Positions 33,822 to 43,226 of a stretch of 64,000 nucleotides of DNA are shown in pieces; position 1 is the stretch's first letter; every line of letters begins with the position of its first letter. A program made the position numbers and the translations under genes. Below the pieces are notes generated by a model. The model ran no database searches. It had not been told where the DNA came from and was given only the letters and a program-made list of their open reading frames with translations. The stretch spans positions 3,736,876-3,800,875 of the forward strand of contig OX638380.1 of the NCBI GenBank assembly GCA_951813855.1, in the 5' to 3' direction. The DNA is from an uncultured Verrucomicrobiae bacterium (GTDB taxonomy: Bacteria; Verrucomicrobiota; Verrucomicrobiia; Limisphaerales; AAA164-E04).

Positions 33822-35909
33822 TTACGGGAGCGCCGCGATATAGTCGGAGAGAATGTTCAAGGTTTCCTGCAAGTGCGGGTCGTAGATTCGTTCGCTCGGC
33901 TCTTCCTGCTCGGCATCGACTTGGTCGGCGGTCAAATAGGGGAGCTTCACCAGCGGTTCCTTTTCGTCGTCGTAGTTCACCAGGTATACCGATCTCGCCG
34001 GCGGTTCGCGCTGGGCGCGCTCTTGTTTCCGGGCTTCCCGCCTTTTCTTGAGTTCGTCGATTTCCGAAGAGCGGCGGTCGTAGTTCAGGGAAAGAGTTCG
34101 GCGTTCCTTGATTTCGAGGTAACGCTGGATATCTTCGTCGATGTAAGCGAAATCGGTATCGTTCTTGATGCGTTCCTGGGCTTGTTGCGTCAGTTTTTCG
34201 ACGTATGACGTTCTCATGTTCCATTCCCGGCTCTCGATGGGAGCGATTTGGTCGGCCTCCAAGCTGTGAAGCAGGTGGTCTTCGCCGATATCGTCACGAT
34301 AATTGTCTACCGAGGGCAGGACGATATCGGGACTGACGCCGATCTTTTGGGTGGTCGTGCCCTTGATCCGGTAAAATTTGGAGATGGTGTATTTGAGAGT
34401 CCCGGAACTTTTCGGGCGGATGCCGCTGGGATACTGGCGCATGATGCGATCCAGATTTTCCAGCGTTTGAACGGTTCCTTTGCCGTGGGTGGCTCGTTCG
34501 CCGACGACGACGGCCCGGCCGTAATCCTGAAGGGCGGCCGCGGTGATTTCCGAAGCCGAGGCGCTATGCCGGCTGACGAGAACGATCAGGGGGCCGTCGT
34601 ATTCGCAAATCCGGTCGGTGTCTTCGAGCGGATAGATGTGGTTGAGGGAGTTCTTGACCTGGACGACCGGTCCGGCGTGGAAGAACAGGCCAGTCAGAGC
34701 TACGGCTTCGTCCAGAATGCCGCCGCCGTTATACCGCAGGTCCAAGATGACGCCGTCGACCTTTTCTTCCTTGAGCCGCCGCAGAATGTCGCGCACGTCC
34801 TCGGTGGAATTCTCGTAGAATTGCATCATTTGAATGATGCCCAGCCGGTATGGCCGTTTGTCCTCGTCTTCGATCACGCATAATTTGGCCTTGGCCTGTT
34901 GTTCCTCGAGTTTGATGACGTCCCGGATCAGAGGAACGACCTTGGTTTCCGATCCTGCCTTACCGGCCGACCGGACCGTGAGGCGGACTTCAGTGCCCTT
35001 TTTTCCCCGGATCAGATCGACCACCTTGCGCAAGCGCATGCCGATGACGTCCTCCGGTTTTCCGTCGGCTTGAGCGACGGCGACGATCAGGTCGTCCTTG
35101 TGGATTTGCTTGCTGAGCATCGCCGGGCCGCCCGGGATCAGATCCACGATCTTGCAATACCCGTCTTCGTCGGATTGGAGCCGGGCGCCGATGCCGGAGA
35201 GTTCGAGCTTGATGTTGATATGAAAATCCTCGCTTTCGGAGGGCCCCATGTAATACGTGTGGGGATCGTAGGCGTTGCCTACGGCAGTCAGAAACAACTC
35301 GAGCCTTTCGGCCGGATCCAGGTCCTTGAAGGAATCGAGCATCCGGTTATAGCGTTTGGCCAGCTTTTCCTTGATGTCGACCGATTCGTCCCGTTCCTCG
35401 TCGAGCATTTCCTGGAGCAGATTGGCCTTGATGCGTTTCCTCCACAGTTCGTCGGCTTCTTCCTCGGTGGCCGGCCAAGGCCTTTCGGAGCGGTCCAGTT
35501 CCAACGATTCGTCCAAGGTGAAGTCGACTTCGAGTTGCAGCCACGAGGGCACTTTCTTCACCCGTTCTTCCAAGCGTTGCAAATACCGCTCGTAGACGTC
35601 GTAGCCCGGCCGGGCGTCGCCGTGATAAATGTGATCGTCGAGCTTGGTGGCGTATTTTTTGCGGAATTCGTCGATATCCTTTTGGAGAAAAATGCGCCGT
35701 CCGCCGTCGAGATGATCCAGGTAGAGATCCAGCGCCGTGGCGGACAATTGATTATTGAAGACCCGGTCTTTCCGCAGATGATTGGTACTCAGGATACCCA
35801 TCACCAATCGGGCAATGCTCCCGGATTCGCCCCGGGAAAGTTCGACCGCGGCCGGGTGCGGTGAGAGCAGTACGGCCAGAGCTAACGGGAAAATCCGGAA
35901 AATCCTCAT
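33822..35909 (-). CDS. prc: Tail-specific (S41) periplasmic protease
   Basis: The 695-residue C-terminal processing peptidase has a signal peptide (MRIFRIFPLALAVLLSPHPAAV) and a helical N-terminal domain (DKVFNNQLSATALDLYLDHLDGGRRIFLQKDIDEF in outline). A PDZ domain (GIGARLQSDEDGYCKIVDLIPGGPA) precedes the S41 catalytic domain, which has VSRHSASASEITAAALQDYGRAVVVGERATHGKGTVQ. The nucleophile Ser is near residue 450 and the general-base Lys near 475. A DUF3340-like C-terminus follows. It trims or degrades periplasmic proteins. Its place beside ftsH suggests an envelope quality-control neighbourhood. Confidence 0.94.
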   Translation of the reverse strand: MRIFRIFPLALAVLLSPHPAAVELSRGESGSIARLVMGILSTNHLRKDRVFNNQLSATALDLYLDHLDGGRRIFLQKDIDEFRKKYATKLDDHIYHGDARPGYDVYERYLQRLEERVKKVPSWLQLEVDFTLDESLELDRSERPWPATEEEADELWRKRIKANLLQEMLDEERDESVDIKEKLAKRYNRMLDSFKDLDPAERLELFLTAVGNAYDPHTYYMGPSESEDFHINIKLELSGIGARLQSDEDGYCKIVDLIPGGPAMLSKQIHKDDLIVAVAQADGKPEDVIGMRLRKVVDLIRGKKGTEVRLTVRSAGKAGSETKVVPLIRDVIKLEEQQAKAKLCVIEDEDKRPYRLGIIQMMQFYENSTEDVRDILRRLKEEKVDGVILDLRYNGGGILDEAVALTGLFFHAGPVVQVKNSLNHIYPLEDTDRICEYDGPLIVLVSRHSASASEITAAALQDYGRAVVVGERATHGKGTVQTLENLDRIMRQYPSGIRPKSSGTLKYTISKFYRIKGTTTQKIGVSPDIVLPSVDNYRDDIGEDHLLHSLEADQIAPIESREWNMRTSYVEKLTQQAQERIKNDTDFAYIDEDIQRYLEIKERRTLSLNYDRRSSEIDELKKRREARKQERAQREPPARSVYLVNYDDEKEPLVKLPYLTADQVDAEQEEPSERIYDPHLQETLNILSDYIAALP

Positions 35910-36056
35910 ATTAAAACTTCGGCCATTATGTACGGTTTCGGGAGGGAATCAATCCTCTTTGTTGCCATGCGCCGGGAAAAAACGCCGTCCTGAGGGGCTC
36001 CCGGCGCTTTCCCGGTCCCGGAACGGCCGCCGGTTGCCCGTGATCGAGACGCACCC

Positions 36057-36103
36057 GGCAGATTACCGTTGAACGGCGGCGGGCGGGGCGGTAGATTACC
36101 GTT
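36057..36103 (+). repeat. Two direct repeats ahead of the rhomboid gene
   Basis: GGCAGATTACCGTT at 36057-36070 and GGTAGATTACCGTT at 36090-36103 differ at one base and are 33 bp apart start to start, about three helical turns. The second ends 3 bases before the rhomboid ATG at 36107. The spacing suits a protein binding one face of the DNA, but it could also be a small duplication. Confidence 0.6.
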
Positions 36104-36106
36104 CGT

Positions 36107-36994
36107 ATGTTGTCCGACCGCAACTATATGGGAAGAACCCCCTTCGGATCGCGCTGTCCGGTGACCGTGGCGATCCTGTGGGCCAATGCGGCGTTCTTTA
36201 TCTTGCAGAAGATCCTGAAATTGGCGGCGTTTCCGATCGAGGACACGCTCTTTTTGAGTTGGGAAGGCTTGTCCAAAGGGTATCTCTTTCAGTTGATCAG
36301 TTATCAGTTTCTTCATGCTCACGGGTGGCACTTGTTCATTAATGTTCTGTGCCTTTATTTCGTCGGCCGGGAGATCGAGCGGATGTTGGATCGCAAGGAA
36401 TACCTGTGCCTTTATTTCTTCTCGGGAATCGTCGGTGGACTCGTTCAGGTGGGATTGGCGCAGATTCTGGGCAGGCCTGACGTGTCGACCGTAGGGGCGT
36501 CGGCCGCCAGCTTCGGTTTGCTGGCCGCTTTTGCTGTCATGTTTGCCAGACGCCCAATCACGTTTTTGCTGTTCTTTATCCTTCCGGTGACTTTGCCGGG
36601 AAAAACCTTTTTTTGGATCGCCTTCGTTCTCTCCCTGTACGGCGTCATTTTCCAAGAAGGTTCTCACATGGCTTACGCCGCTCATTTAGGAGGCCTTTGT
36701 GCCGGAGCCGGATTCGTGAAATTCTACCTCGAAACCGGAAGACGGGTCCAGTTGTCCGGATTCGTCCCGTTCCTTTCGCCTCGCAAGCGGCCCGCGCCGC
36801 GATTCGCGAAATCCCGCACGGTGGTCGTGCGAACGGTGGTCGAGAGCAAACCGCGAAGCGTCGATTTCATCAGTCAGGAGATCGATCCGATTCTCGATAA
36901 AATTTCCGAACACGGCATTCACAGCTTAACCGAAAGGGAACGGGAGATTCTGGAATCGGCCCGTTCCAAGATGGGGCCCAAAGGGCGGCATTGA
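36107..36994 (+). CDS. Rhomboid family intramembrane serine protease
   Basis: The 295-residue product has six to seven membrane helices and the rhomboid sites HGWHLFINVL (oxyanion His/Asn near 72-79), nucleophile Ser132 in VGASAASFGLLAAF and catalytic His193 in MAYAAHLGGLCAG. The usual GxSG reads GASA here. A C-terminal cytosolic extension ends with DPILDKISEHGIHSLTEREREILESARSKM, a short helical domain seen on many rhomboids of Bacteroidetes and Verrucomicrobia. An alternative ATG at 36128 exists. It is divergent from tsp across 197 bp and probably cleaves unknown membrane substrates. Confidence 0.88.
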   Translation: MLSDRNYMGRTPFGSRCPVTVAILWANAAFFILQKILKLAAFPIEDTLFLSWEGLSKGYLFQLISYQFLHAHGWHLFINVLCLYFVGREIERMLDRKEYLCLYFFSGIVGGLVQVGLAQILGRPDVSTVGASAASFGLLAAFAVMFARRPITFLLFFILPVTLPGKTFFWIAFVLSLYGVIFQEGSHMAYAAHLGGLCAGAGFVKFYLETGRRVQLSGFVPFLSPRKRPAPRFAKSRTVVVRTVVESKPRSVDFISQEIDPILDKISEHGIHSLTEREREILESARSKMGPKGRH

Positions 36995-37066
36995 TACCGA
37001 GCCGGGGCGGGGCGGTTTTCGCGGGCGGGGCCGTGCGGACCGGAACGCATCCGAGGCAATCTACGT

Positions 37067-38398
37067 ATGATCGAACGCTATTCCCGTCCCGCCATGCGGG
37101 AGGTCTGGTCCGAACAGCGGAAACTGGAGCTCTGGTTGCGGATTGAATTGTTGGTGGTCGAGTCCTTGGCGGAACAAGGCGTCGTGCCGCGGAAAGACTT
37201 TCAACTGATCAAATCCCGGGCCGGTTTTTCTCTCGAGCGTTGCCGGGAGTTGGAAACGACCTTGAACCACGACGTGGTGGCTTTCACGACCAGCGTCGCC
37301 GAACGCATCGACGATCCGGCCAGCCGGTGGTTCCATTTCGGAATGACCAGCAGCGACGTTCTCGATACGGCTTTCGCGCTGCAAATGACCGAGGCGACCG
37401 ATCTCTTGCTACAGGATTTGGACAAGTTGCGGGAGACGGTAGCGGCCAAGGCCCGGAAGTTCCGGTTTACCCCCATGATCGGACGGAGTCATGGAGTTCA
37501 TGCCGAGCCGATCACTTTCGGCTTGAAGATGGCGTTGATGTTCGACGAGTTCGGCAGAGCGTTGGAGCGGCTGGAAGCGATTCGATCCCGGGTCGCGGTG
37601 GGCAAACTTTCCGGAGCGGTGGGCACCAGCGCTCATCTTTCCCCCCTCACGGAGGAGCAGGTTTGCCGGCGGCTCGGACTGAGTCCGGCGCCATTGGCTA
37701 CGCAAGTCGTCCAACGGGATATTCACGCCGAATTCATGGCCGGGTTGGCCTTGATCGGATGCAGCGTCGATCGCTGGGCTACCGAGTTCCGTCATCTGCA
37801 ACGGACCGAAGTGTTGGAAATCGAAGAGTTCTTTTCCCGGGGTCAGAAGGGGTCCAGCGCCATGCCGCATAAACGCAATCCGATCACCGGTGAACGTCTG
37901 AGCGGGCTCGCTCGAGTGTTGCGGGGTCATGCGGTGGCCGCTTGGGAAAACGTCGCCCTGTGGCACGAGCGCGATATCAGTCACAGTTCGGTGGAACGGG
38001 TCGTGTTCCCGGATTCCTGTCAACTGTTGGATTATATGCTGGCGAAACTGAATCGGTTGACCGAGGGACTGATCGTTCACGAAGGCAACATGCAGCGGAA
38101 TCTCAAGGCTTCGGCGGGGCTTTGGCATTCGCAGGCCGTGTTGCTCGAACTCATCCGATTGGGATTAAAACGGGAAGTCGCCTATCAAATCGTACAGGAC
38201 AACGCGATGAAGACTTGGCAGGCCCGGAACGCGGGCGACGCAACGGCCGATTTCGGCCGGACGCTGTTAACGGACCCGAGAGTGGCCGAATTGTTGACTC
38301 GGGAAAGACTGGAGGAACTGTGCGACGAGCGCTTTCATTTCCGCCAAGTCGACGAGCGGTTTCGCCGGGTGGGGATCGATGCGCCGGCTCGAGAATAA
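37067..38398 (+). CDS. purB: Adenylosuccinate lyase
   Basis: Two steps of purine synthesis (SAICAR to AICAR; adenylosuccinate to AMP). The 443-residue product has the superfamily signature GSSAMPHKRNPITGE (catalytic Ser in the flexible loop), GRSHGVHAEPITFG with the general-acid His, and TSSDVLDTAFALQ. GAGG lies about 12 bases before the ATG. It overlaps the following SDR gene by 20 bases, so the two are one transcript. Confidence 0.96.
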   Translation: MIERYSRPAMREVWSEQRKLELWLRIELLVVESLAEQGVVPRKDFQLIKSRAGFSLERCRELETTLNHDVVAFTTSVAERIDDPASRWFHFGMTSSDVLDTAFALQMTEATDLLLQDLDKLRETVAAKARKFRFTPMIGRSHGVHAEPITFGLKMALMFDEFGRALERLEAIRSRVAVGKLSGAVGTSAHLSPLTEEQVCRRLGLSPAPLATQVVQRDIHAEFMAGLALIGCSVDRWATEFRHLQRTEVLEIEEFFSRGQKGSSAMPHKRNPITGERLSGLARVLRGHAVAAWENVALWHERDISHSSVERVVFPDSCQLLDYMLAKLNRLTEGLIVHEGNMQRNLKASAGLWHSQAVLLELIRLGLKREVAYQIVQDNAMKTWQARNAGDATADFGRTLLTDPRVAELLTRERLEELCDERFHFRQVDERFRRVGIDAPARE

Positions 38399-39188
38399 AA
38401 CTATCCTGGTCATGGGGGGCACTTCGGGGCTGGGGCGCTCGGCCGTCACGGCGTTCCTCAGAGAGGGAGCCTCGGTTTTGGCGGTTGGCCGCGATCCCGA
38501 AAAGTTGAATGCCGCCTTGGACCACTGGGGGAATCGTCGAGCCGCCGGCATGGTCGGGGATGCGAGGCTGCCCGAGACCGCGGAGCGGGCGGTCGCGGAA
38601 GCGGCGGCCAAGTTCGGATCGTTCGACGGCCTGTACCATGTAGCGGGCGGCTCGGGACGGCGGCAGGGCGATGGTCCCTTGCATCAGTTGAGCGACGCCG
38701 GTTGGGATGCGACCCTGACGCATAATTTGACTTCCGCTTTTTATGCCAATCGCGCCGCGGTTCGCTGGTTCCGGGAGCGGTCGGTCGCCGGAACGATTTT
38801 GAATTGCGGGTCGGTGTTGGGGTTTGCTCCGGCGGCGCGGTATTTCGGCACTCACGCTTACGCGACGGCCAAGGCGGCGTTGGCCGGCCTGGTCCGATCG
38901 TGCGCCGCGACCTACGCGGCGGAGGGAATCCGGTTCAATCTCGTCGCTCCCGCTTTGGTGGCCACTCCCATGTCCCGGCGGGCGCAAAGCGATCGGGACA
39001 TCGTCGCCTATGCCAAAACGAAACAACCGTTGGCCCCGGACGGCATCGCCGCCGTGGAAGACGTCGACGAAATCGCCGTGTATTTCATGTCGGACGCTTC
39101 GCGAGGTGTCACCGGCCAGGTCTTGGCCGTCGATTGGGGTTGGTGCGTCTCCGAAGGGCAGTGGTCGTCCGCCGGGGAGGATGCGTAA
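38379..39188 (+). CDS. SDR family oxidoreductase
   Basis: The 269-residue classical short-chain dehydrogenase has the nucleotide-binding motif GGTSGLGRS near residues 13-21, NCGSVLG with the catalytic Ser and YATAKAAL with the Tyr/Lys pair. The late block RFNLVAPALVATPMSRRA and VTGQVLAVDWGW, the usual SDR C-terminus, are present. The substrate is unknown. The 20-base overlap with purB gives coupling without an obvious pathway link. Confidence 0.9.
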   Translation: MRRLENKTILVMGGTSGLGRSAVTAFLREGASVLAVGRDPEKLNAALDHWGNRRAAGMVGDARLPETAERAVAEAAAKFGSFDGLYHVAGGSGRRQGDGPLHQLSDAGWDATLTHNLTSAFYANRAAVRWFRERSVAGTILNCGSVLGFAPAARYFGTHAYATAKAALAGLVRSCAATYAAEGIRFNLVAPALVATPMSRRAQSDRDIVAYAKTKQPLAPDGIAAVEDVDEIAVYFMSDASRGVTGQVLAVDWGWCVSEGQWSSAGEDA

Positions 39189-39239
39189 CGCCTGGTGAAT
39201 TCTTGCCGAGCGGATTAACTTGAAGTTAGAATCGGCGCT

Positions 39240-41348
39240 ATGAAGGAGTGGACCCCGACCGTCGGTTATGCGATGGCCTGCGCTTTCGTTTTGAGTTTCC
39301 TGCCGGTTAAGGGAGCCGAAGCGACCAAGGTGGAATTGTTGCTGGAGGCGGACCAAGTTCGGCCGGGCACCACTCTTTGGGCCGGATTGCAGTTCGAACT
39401 GAAAGACGGCTGGCATATTTATTGGCGCAACGGCGGCGACGCCGGGCAACCGGCATCGATCGTTTGGGATCTTCCCGAGGGCGTCGAAGCCGGTGAGATT
39501 CAATGGCCCCCGCCCGAGAAATATCTCAGCCTGGGCCTTTATTCGTACGTGTATCACGGCGAAGTTGTATTGCTGGTTCCTCTGACGGTCAACGCGGAAC
39601 CGGGCGATTATTCGATCGGCGCCCAGGTCGATTGGTTGGAGTGCGAAGAACTCTGCGTGCCGGGCAGCGCCGCCGTGACGGCCGCATTGCGAGTGGGATC
39701 GGAAGACCGGCCTTCGGCCGCGGCGGAACAGCTCGGTGACTGGTTGGCTCGAGTGCCCGCGGTCGACCCTAGCCTCGCCTTCACGGCGAGTTGGCTCGGC
39801 GACGCTTCGGGTGAGGCCCGGCGGCTCCGGATCGCGCTCGCCGGAGAGGCTGCCGAGACCCTGACCGATTTTTATCCTCATGCCTACCAGACGTTCAAAG
39901 TCGGGGACGCCACCGAGACGGATCAGGACGGCGGGTTGCTCAAGGAGGTGTCGCTCGACGAGGGTGATTGGCCCGAGGAAATCGTGGGCTTGGCTATGCT
40001 CGGTCGTCAAAACGAAGCGCCTCGCCTCGTCAAGGCGACCCTGAATCTCGCCGGCAGCGCCGCATCGGAAGCCGGGCCTCCGACCGAGAGTTTTTCGTTC
40101 GGCACTTTCGTGTTGATGCTTGGCTTCGCGTTTTTGGGCGGCTTTATCCTCAATTTCATGCCCTGTGTCTTGCCGGTCATCGCGCTGAAGATCTTCGGCT
40201 TCATCAACCAAAAGGAATCGGTGTCCGTCCGGCGCCAAGGCGTTCTCTACGGTTTGGGCGTGTTGGTTTCCTTTTTGATTTTGGCCGGAGTCGTGATCGC
40301 GGTAAAGCAGACCGAACGAGTGCCCGGCTGGGGAATGCAATTCCAGAACGTGCAGTTTCTCGTGCTGATGACGATTTTGGTTCTGTTGGTTTCGTTGAAC
40401 TTTTTCGGCGTGTTTGAAATCACTCTCGGTAGCAAGACCATGGGGGCCTTGGGACAGCTCTCGGGACAGAAGGGGGAGGCCGGAGCCTTTTTCAACGGGA
40501 TCCTGGCGACGGCGTTGGCGACGCCTTGCACCGCGCCGTTTCTGTCGGTGGCGTTAGGGTTCGCCTTTTCGCAGCCGTCCGCCCTGATCTTGCTCTTTTT
40601 CGTCACCATCGCGATGGGATTGGCGTTTCCTTATGTCGCGATCAGTTGGAATCCGCGGTTGTTGAAATGGCTGCCGAAACCCGGTCCCTGGATGGCTCGA
40701 TTCAAGACGGCGATGGGCTTCCCGATGATCGCGACCGCCGTTTGGTTGTATTCGGTAACTCTGAATCACTTCGATTCTTCGGCGGTGTTGTGGTTGGGGA
40801 TGCTGCTGGTTTCGATTGCGATCGCGGTCTGGATCTGGGGGCAATTCGTGCAGCAGTCGGGTTCGCGCCGCCCACTGGCCATGGCGTTGGCCTTAGCGGT
40901 CGGTTTCGGAAGCGGTTTCTGGATATTGGAGGGCAAACTCAGTTGGCGCGCGCCGGTGCGCGCTCAGGGAGCTGGCGGGATCGTGGTCGATCAAGGCATC
41001 GAGTGGCTCCCTTGGTCGCGGGAAGCTGTGGCCGAGACGACGGCTCAAGGCAAGGCCGCCTTGATCGATTTTACCGCCGACTGGTGTTTGATTTGCCTGG
41101 CCAACAAGCGCAGCATCACGATCGATTCGGTTAAACGGAAACTCGAGGATACGGCTACCGTGGCGTATCGTGCCGATTATACGGTCTACGATCCCGAGAT
41201 CGCGGATGAACTCAAACGCTACGATCGGGCGGGCGTGCCCATGGTGCTCGTGTTCCCTCCGCAAGCCGATTCCGAGCCGGAAGTGCTGCCTACGGTGTTG
41301 ACGCCGCAAATCGTGCTGGACGCCTTGGAGCGTGCCCACGGCGAATAA
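39240..41348 (+). CDS. DsbD/ScsB-type thiol:disulfide interchange protein
   Basis: Carries electrons from cytoplasmic thioredoxin across the membrane to periplasmic thiols. The 702-residue product has a signal peptide and a DsbD-alpha-like domain (QFELKDGWHIYWRNGGDAGQPASIVWDLPEG). An eight-helix membrane domain holds the paired Cys (LNFMPCVLPVIALKIFGF; LATPCTAPFLSVALGFAF). A thioredoxin-like domain has C616 and C619 (ADWCLICLANKR). The N-terminal domain is the ScsB/TlpA-partner type rather than E. coli DsbD-alpha. The periplasmic partner is not in the window. Confidence 0.92.
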   Translation: MKEWTPTVGYAMACAFVLSFLPVKGAEATKVELLLEADQVRPGTTLWAGLQFELKDGWHIYWRNGGDAGQPASIVWDLPEGVEAGEIQWPPPEKYLSLGLYSYVYHGEVVLLVPLTVNAEPGDYSIGAQVDWLECEELCVPGSAAVTAALRVGSEDRPSAAAEQLGDWLARVPAVDPSLAFTASWLGDASGEARRLRIALAGEAAETLTDFYPHAYQTFKVGDATETDQDGGLLKEVSLDEGDWPEEIVGLAMLGRQNEAPRLVKATLNLAGSAASEAGPPTESFSFGTFVLMLGFAFLGGFILNFMPCVLPVIALKIFGFINQKESVSVRRQGVLYGLGVLVSFLILAGVVIAVKQTERVPGWGMQFQNVQFLVLMTILVLLVSLNFFGVFEITLGSKTMGALGQLSGQKGEAGAFFNGILATALATPCTAPFLSVALGFAFSQPSALILLFFVTIAMGLAFPYVAISWNPRLLKWLPKPGPWMARFKTAMGFPMIATAVWLYSVTLNHFDSSAVLWLGMLLVSIAIAVWIWGQFVQQSGSRRPLAMALALAVGFGSGFWILEGKLSWRAPVRAQGAGGIVVDQGIEWLPWSREAVAETTAQGKAALIDFTADWCLICLANKRSITIDSVKRKLEDTATVAYRADYTVYDPEIADELKRYDRAGVPMVLVFPPQADSEPEVLPTVLTPQIVLDALERAHGE

Positions 41349-41488
41349 CGCCCTGCGAGCCGGTTCCGGAGGTTCGGCGGAAGGTTGCGGATTATGATTC
41401 CGTTCTTGAATCCGGCGAAGGCGCAAGGGTAGGTTAGCCCGCTCGATTCGCTCTCGGGACCCGGTTCGTCGCGACAGAGACCACATTC

Positions 41489-42544
41489 ATGAAACAGAAT
41501 GCCGCCAAGATCGAAAGGGGAGAATTAAAGGTCTTTACCGGCAACTCCAATCGCCTCCTGGCTCGAGCCATAGCCGACAGCCTCGATCTCGAGTTGGGGC
41601 GATCGGTGGTATCCGCCTTTCCGGACGGCGAAACTCGGGTGGAGATCGAGGAAAACGTCCGGGGAGAGGACGTTTTCGTCGTGCAGTCCACTTCCCGGCC
41701 CACCGATCACCATCTGATGGAGATGTTGATCATCATCGATGCCTTGCGCCGTTCCAGCGCCTCCCGGATCACCGCGGTCTTGCCCTATTACGGTTATGCC
41801 CGGCAAGACCGCAAAGACAAGTCCCGCGTGCCGATTACGGCCAAGCTGGTCGCCAATTTGCTGGTGGCTTCCGGAGTGAGCCGGGTGCTGACTCTGGATC
41901 TTCACGCCCAGCAAATCCAGGGGTTCTTCGATATTCCGGTGGACCATCTCTATGCCGCCCAAGTGTTTTACAAGTATCTCAAAAACCGGTCGTTCACTCG
42001 CCCGGTCGTGGTGAGTCCGGATGCGGGCGGCGTCAACATGGCCTATGCTTATGCCCGAGTGCTGGGAGCGGAGTTGGCCATCGTTTCGAAACATCGAAAG
42101 AATTCCAAGGAGGTGGAAAGCTTGTCGCTGATCGGCGAAGTGGAAGGCAGGACGGCCTTGGTCGTCGACGATCTGGTGACCACCGGAGGAACCTTGGCCT
42201 TGGCGGCCCGAACCCTGAAAGAGCAAGGCGCCGGGCGGGTCCTGGCGTGCGTCACTCATTTCCTGTTGGACCGGGAGGGTTTCGAACACCTGCGGAATTC
42301 GGGCATCGACGAGTTGATCGTGTCCGATACCGTAACGCCCGCCTCGGATCTTTTGGCCTTGAAGAAATCTGCGGTTGACGAAACGCGTGCGCCCGGTATG
42401 GTCTCGGCCTCCGGCGGCTTGGATCCCGAAATCGGGGGCATTCGAATCACGACGCTGTCGGTCGCGGAATTGTTGGGGAAGGCCATTCGGCAGATCCACG
42501 ATAATTCTTCGGTCTCTACTCTGTTTAACGAAACCGAGGATTGA
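41489..42544 (+). CDS. prs: Ribose-phosphate pyrophosphokinase
   Basis: Makes PRPP from ribose 5-phosphate and ATP. The 351-residue product shows RSVVSAFPDGETRVEIEENVRGEDVFVVQST, the metal-binding HAQQIQGFFDIPVDHLYA, SPDAGGVNMAYAYA and the PRPP loop VVDDLVTTGGTLA. It is about 35 residues longer than usual, through an N-terminal extension and an insertion before the final IRITTLSVAELLGKAIRQIHDNSSVSTLF. It heads a run of translation genes (rplY, pth, rpsF, ssb, rplI), a common bacterial arrangement. Confidence 0.95.
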   Translation: MKQNAAKIERGELKVFTGNSNRLLARAIADSLDLELGRSVVSAFPDGETRVEIEENVRGEDVFVVQSTSRPTDHHLMEMLIIIDALRRSSASRITAVLPYYGYARQDRKDKSRVPITAKLVANLLVASGVSRVLTLDLHAQQIQGFFDIPVDHLYAAQVFYKYLKNRSFTRPVVVSPDAGGVNMAYAYARVLGAELAIVSKHRKNSKEVESLSLIGEVEGRTALVVDDLVTTGGTLALAARTLKEQGAGRVLACVTHFLLDREGFEHLRNSGIDELIVSDTVTPASDLLALKKSAVDETRAPGMVSASGGLDPEIGGIRITTLSVAELLGKAIRQIHDNSSVSTLFNETED

Positions 42545-42575
42545 CCGGCTGTCGGTTAGCAATGCGGATGGAAGT

Positions 42576-43196
42576 ATGGAAGCAGTTTCACTGAGCGCTC
42601 AGACACGGCAACTTTTAGGCAGAAACCGGGTTAAAAAGCTCCGGGCCGGAGGGCGCATCCCTGGCGTCCTGTACGGCAAGGGCATCGACAATCAGGTCAT
42701 CGATCTTTCCGCCAAGGAATTCGAGCATCTGGTCCACGCTTCGGTTTCCGAGAACGTCTTGGTCGAACTGACCATCGCCGGCGTCGGCGATGGCAAGCAA
42801 CTGGCCATGATTCAGGTCGTGGATCATCATCCGCTGACCGGCAAGGTGCTGCATGTGGACTTGCACAAAGTTTCCGCCGAGGAACCGGTCACGGTGACCG
42901 TCCCGATCGAAACGACCGGGGAGGCCATCGGGGTGAAAACGTCGGGAGGCACGTTGGAACACGTTTTGTTCCGAACCAAAATCAGGGCGTTGCCCAAGGA
43001 TTTGCCGGCGGCGATCACGATCGACGTGACCGAGATGAAAGCGGGGGCCATCATGCATCTCGGCGAGATGCCCTTGCCGGAAGGCGTCGAAGTTATCGGC
43101 GATGCGCACGTGCCGGTGATCACGATTACCGAACCTCGGGTGAAAGTGGAAGCGGTCGAGGAAGAGGCCGAGAAAAAGGAAGTGCCGGCGAAGTGA
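42576..43196 (+). CDS. rplY: 50S ribosomal protein L25 (Ctc/TL5 type)
   Basis: Binds 5S rRNA. The 206-residue product has the L25 domain (LSAQTRQLLGRNRVKKLRAGGRIPGVLYGKG) and the C-terminal TL5 beta domain (PVTVTVPIETTGEAIGVKTSGGTLEHVLFRTKIRALPKDLP), followed by a Glu/Lys-rich tail. The ATG at 42576 is preceded by GGATGGAAG; the frame is open upstream through prs but carries no family similarity there. Confidence 0.95.
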   Translation: MEAVSLSAQTRQLLGRNRVKKLRAGGRIPGVLYGKGIDNQVIDLSAKEFEHLVHASVSENVLVELTIAGVGDGKQLAMIQVVDHHPLTGKVLHVDLHKVSAEEPVTVTVPIETTGEAIGVKTSGGTLEHVLFRTKIRALPKDLPAAITIDVTEMKAGAIMHLGEMPLPEGVEVIGDAHVPVITITEPRVKVEAVEEEAEKKEVPAK

Positions 43197-43226
43197 CGGG
43201 AGCCGGATTCCTGCCGGCCGGGACCG

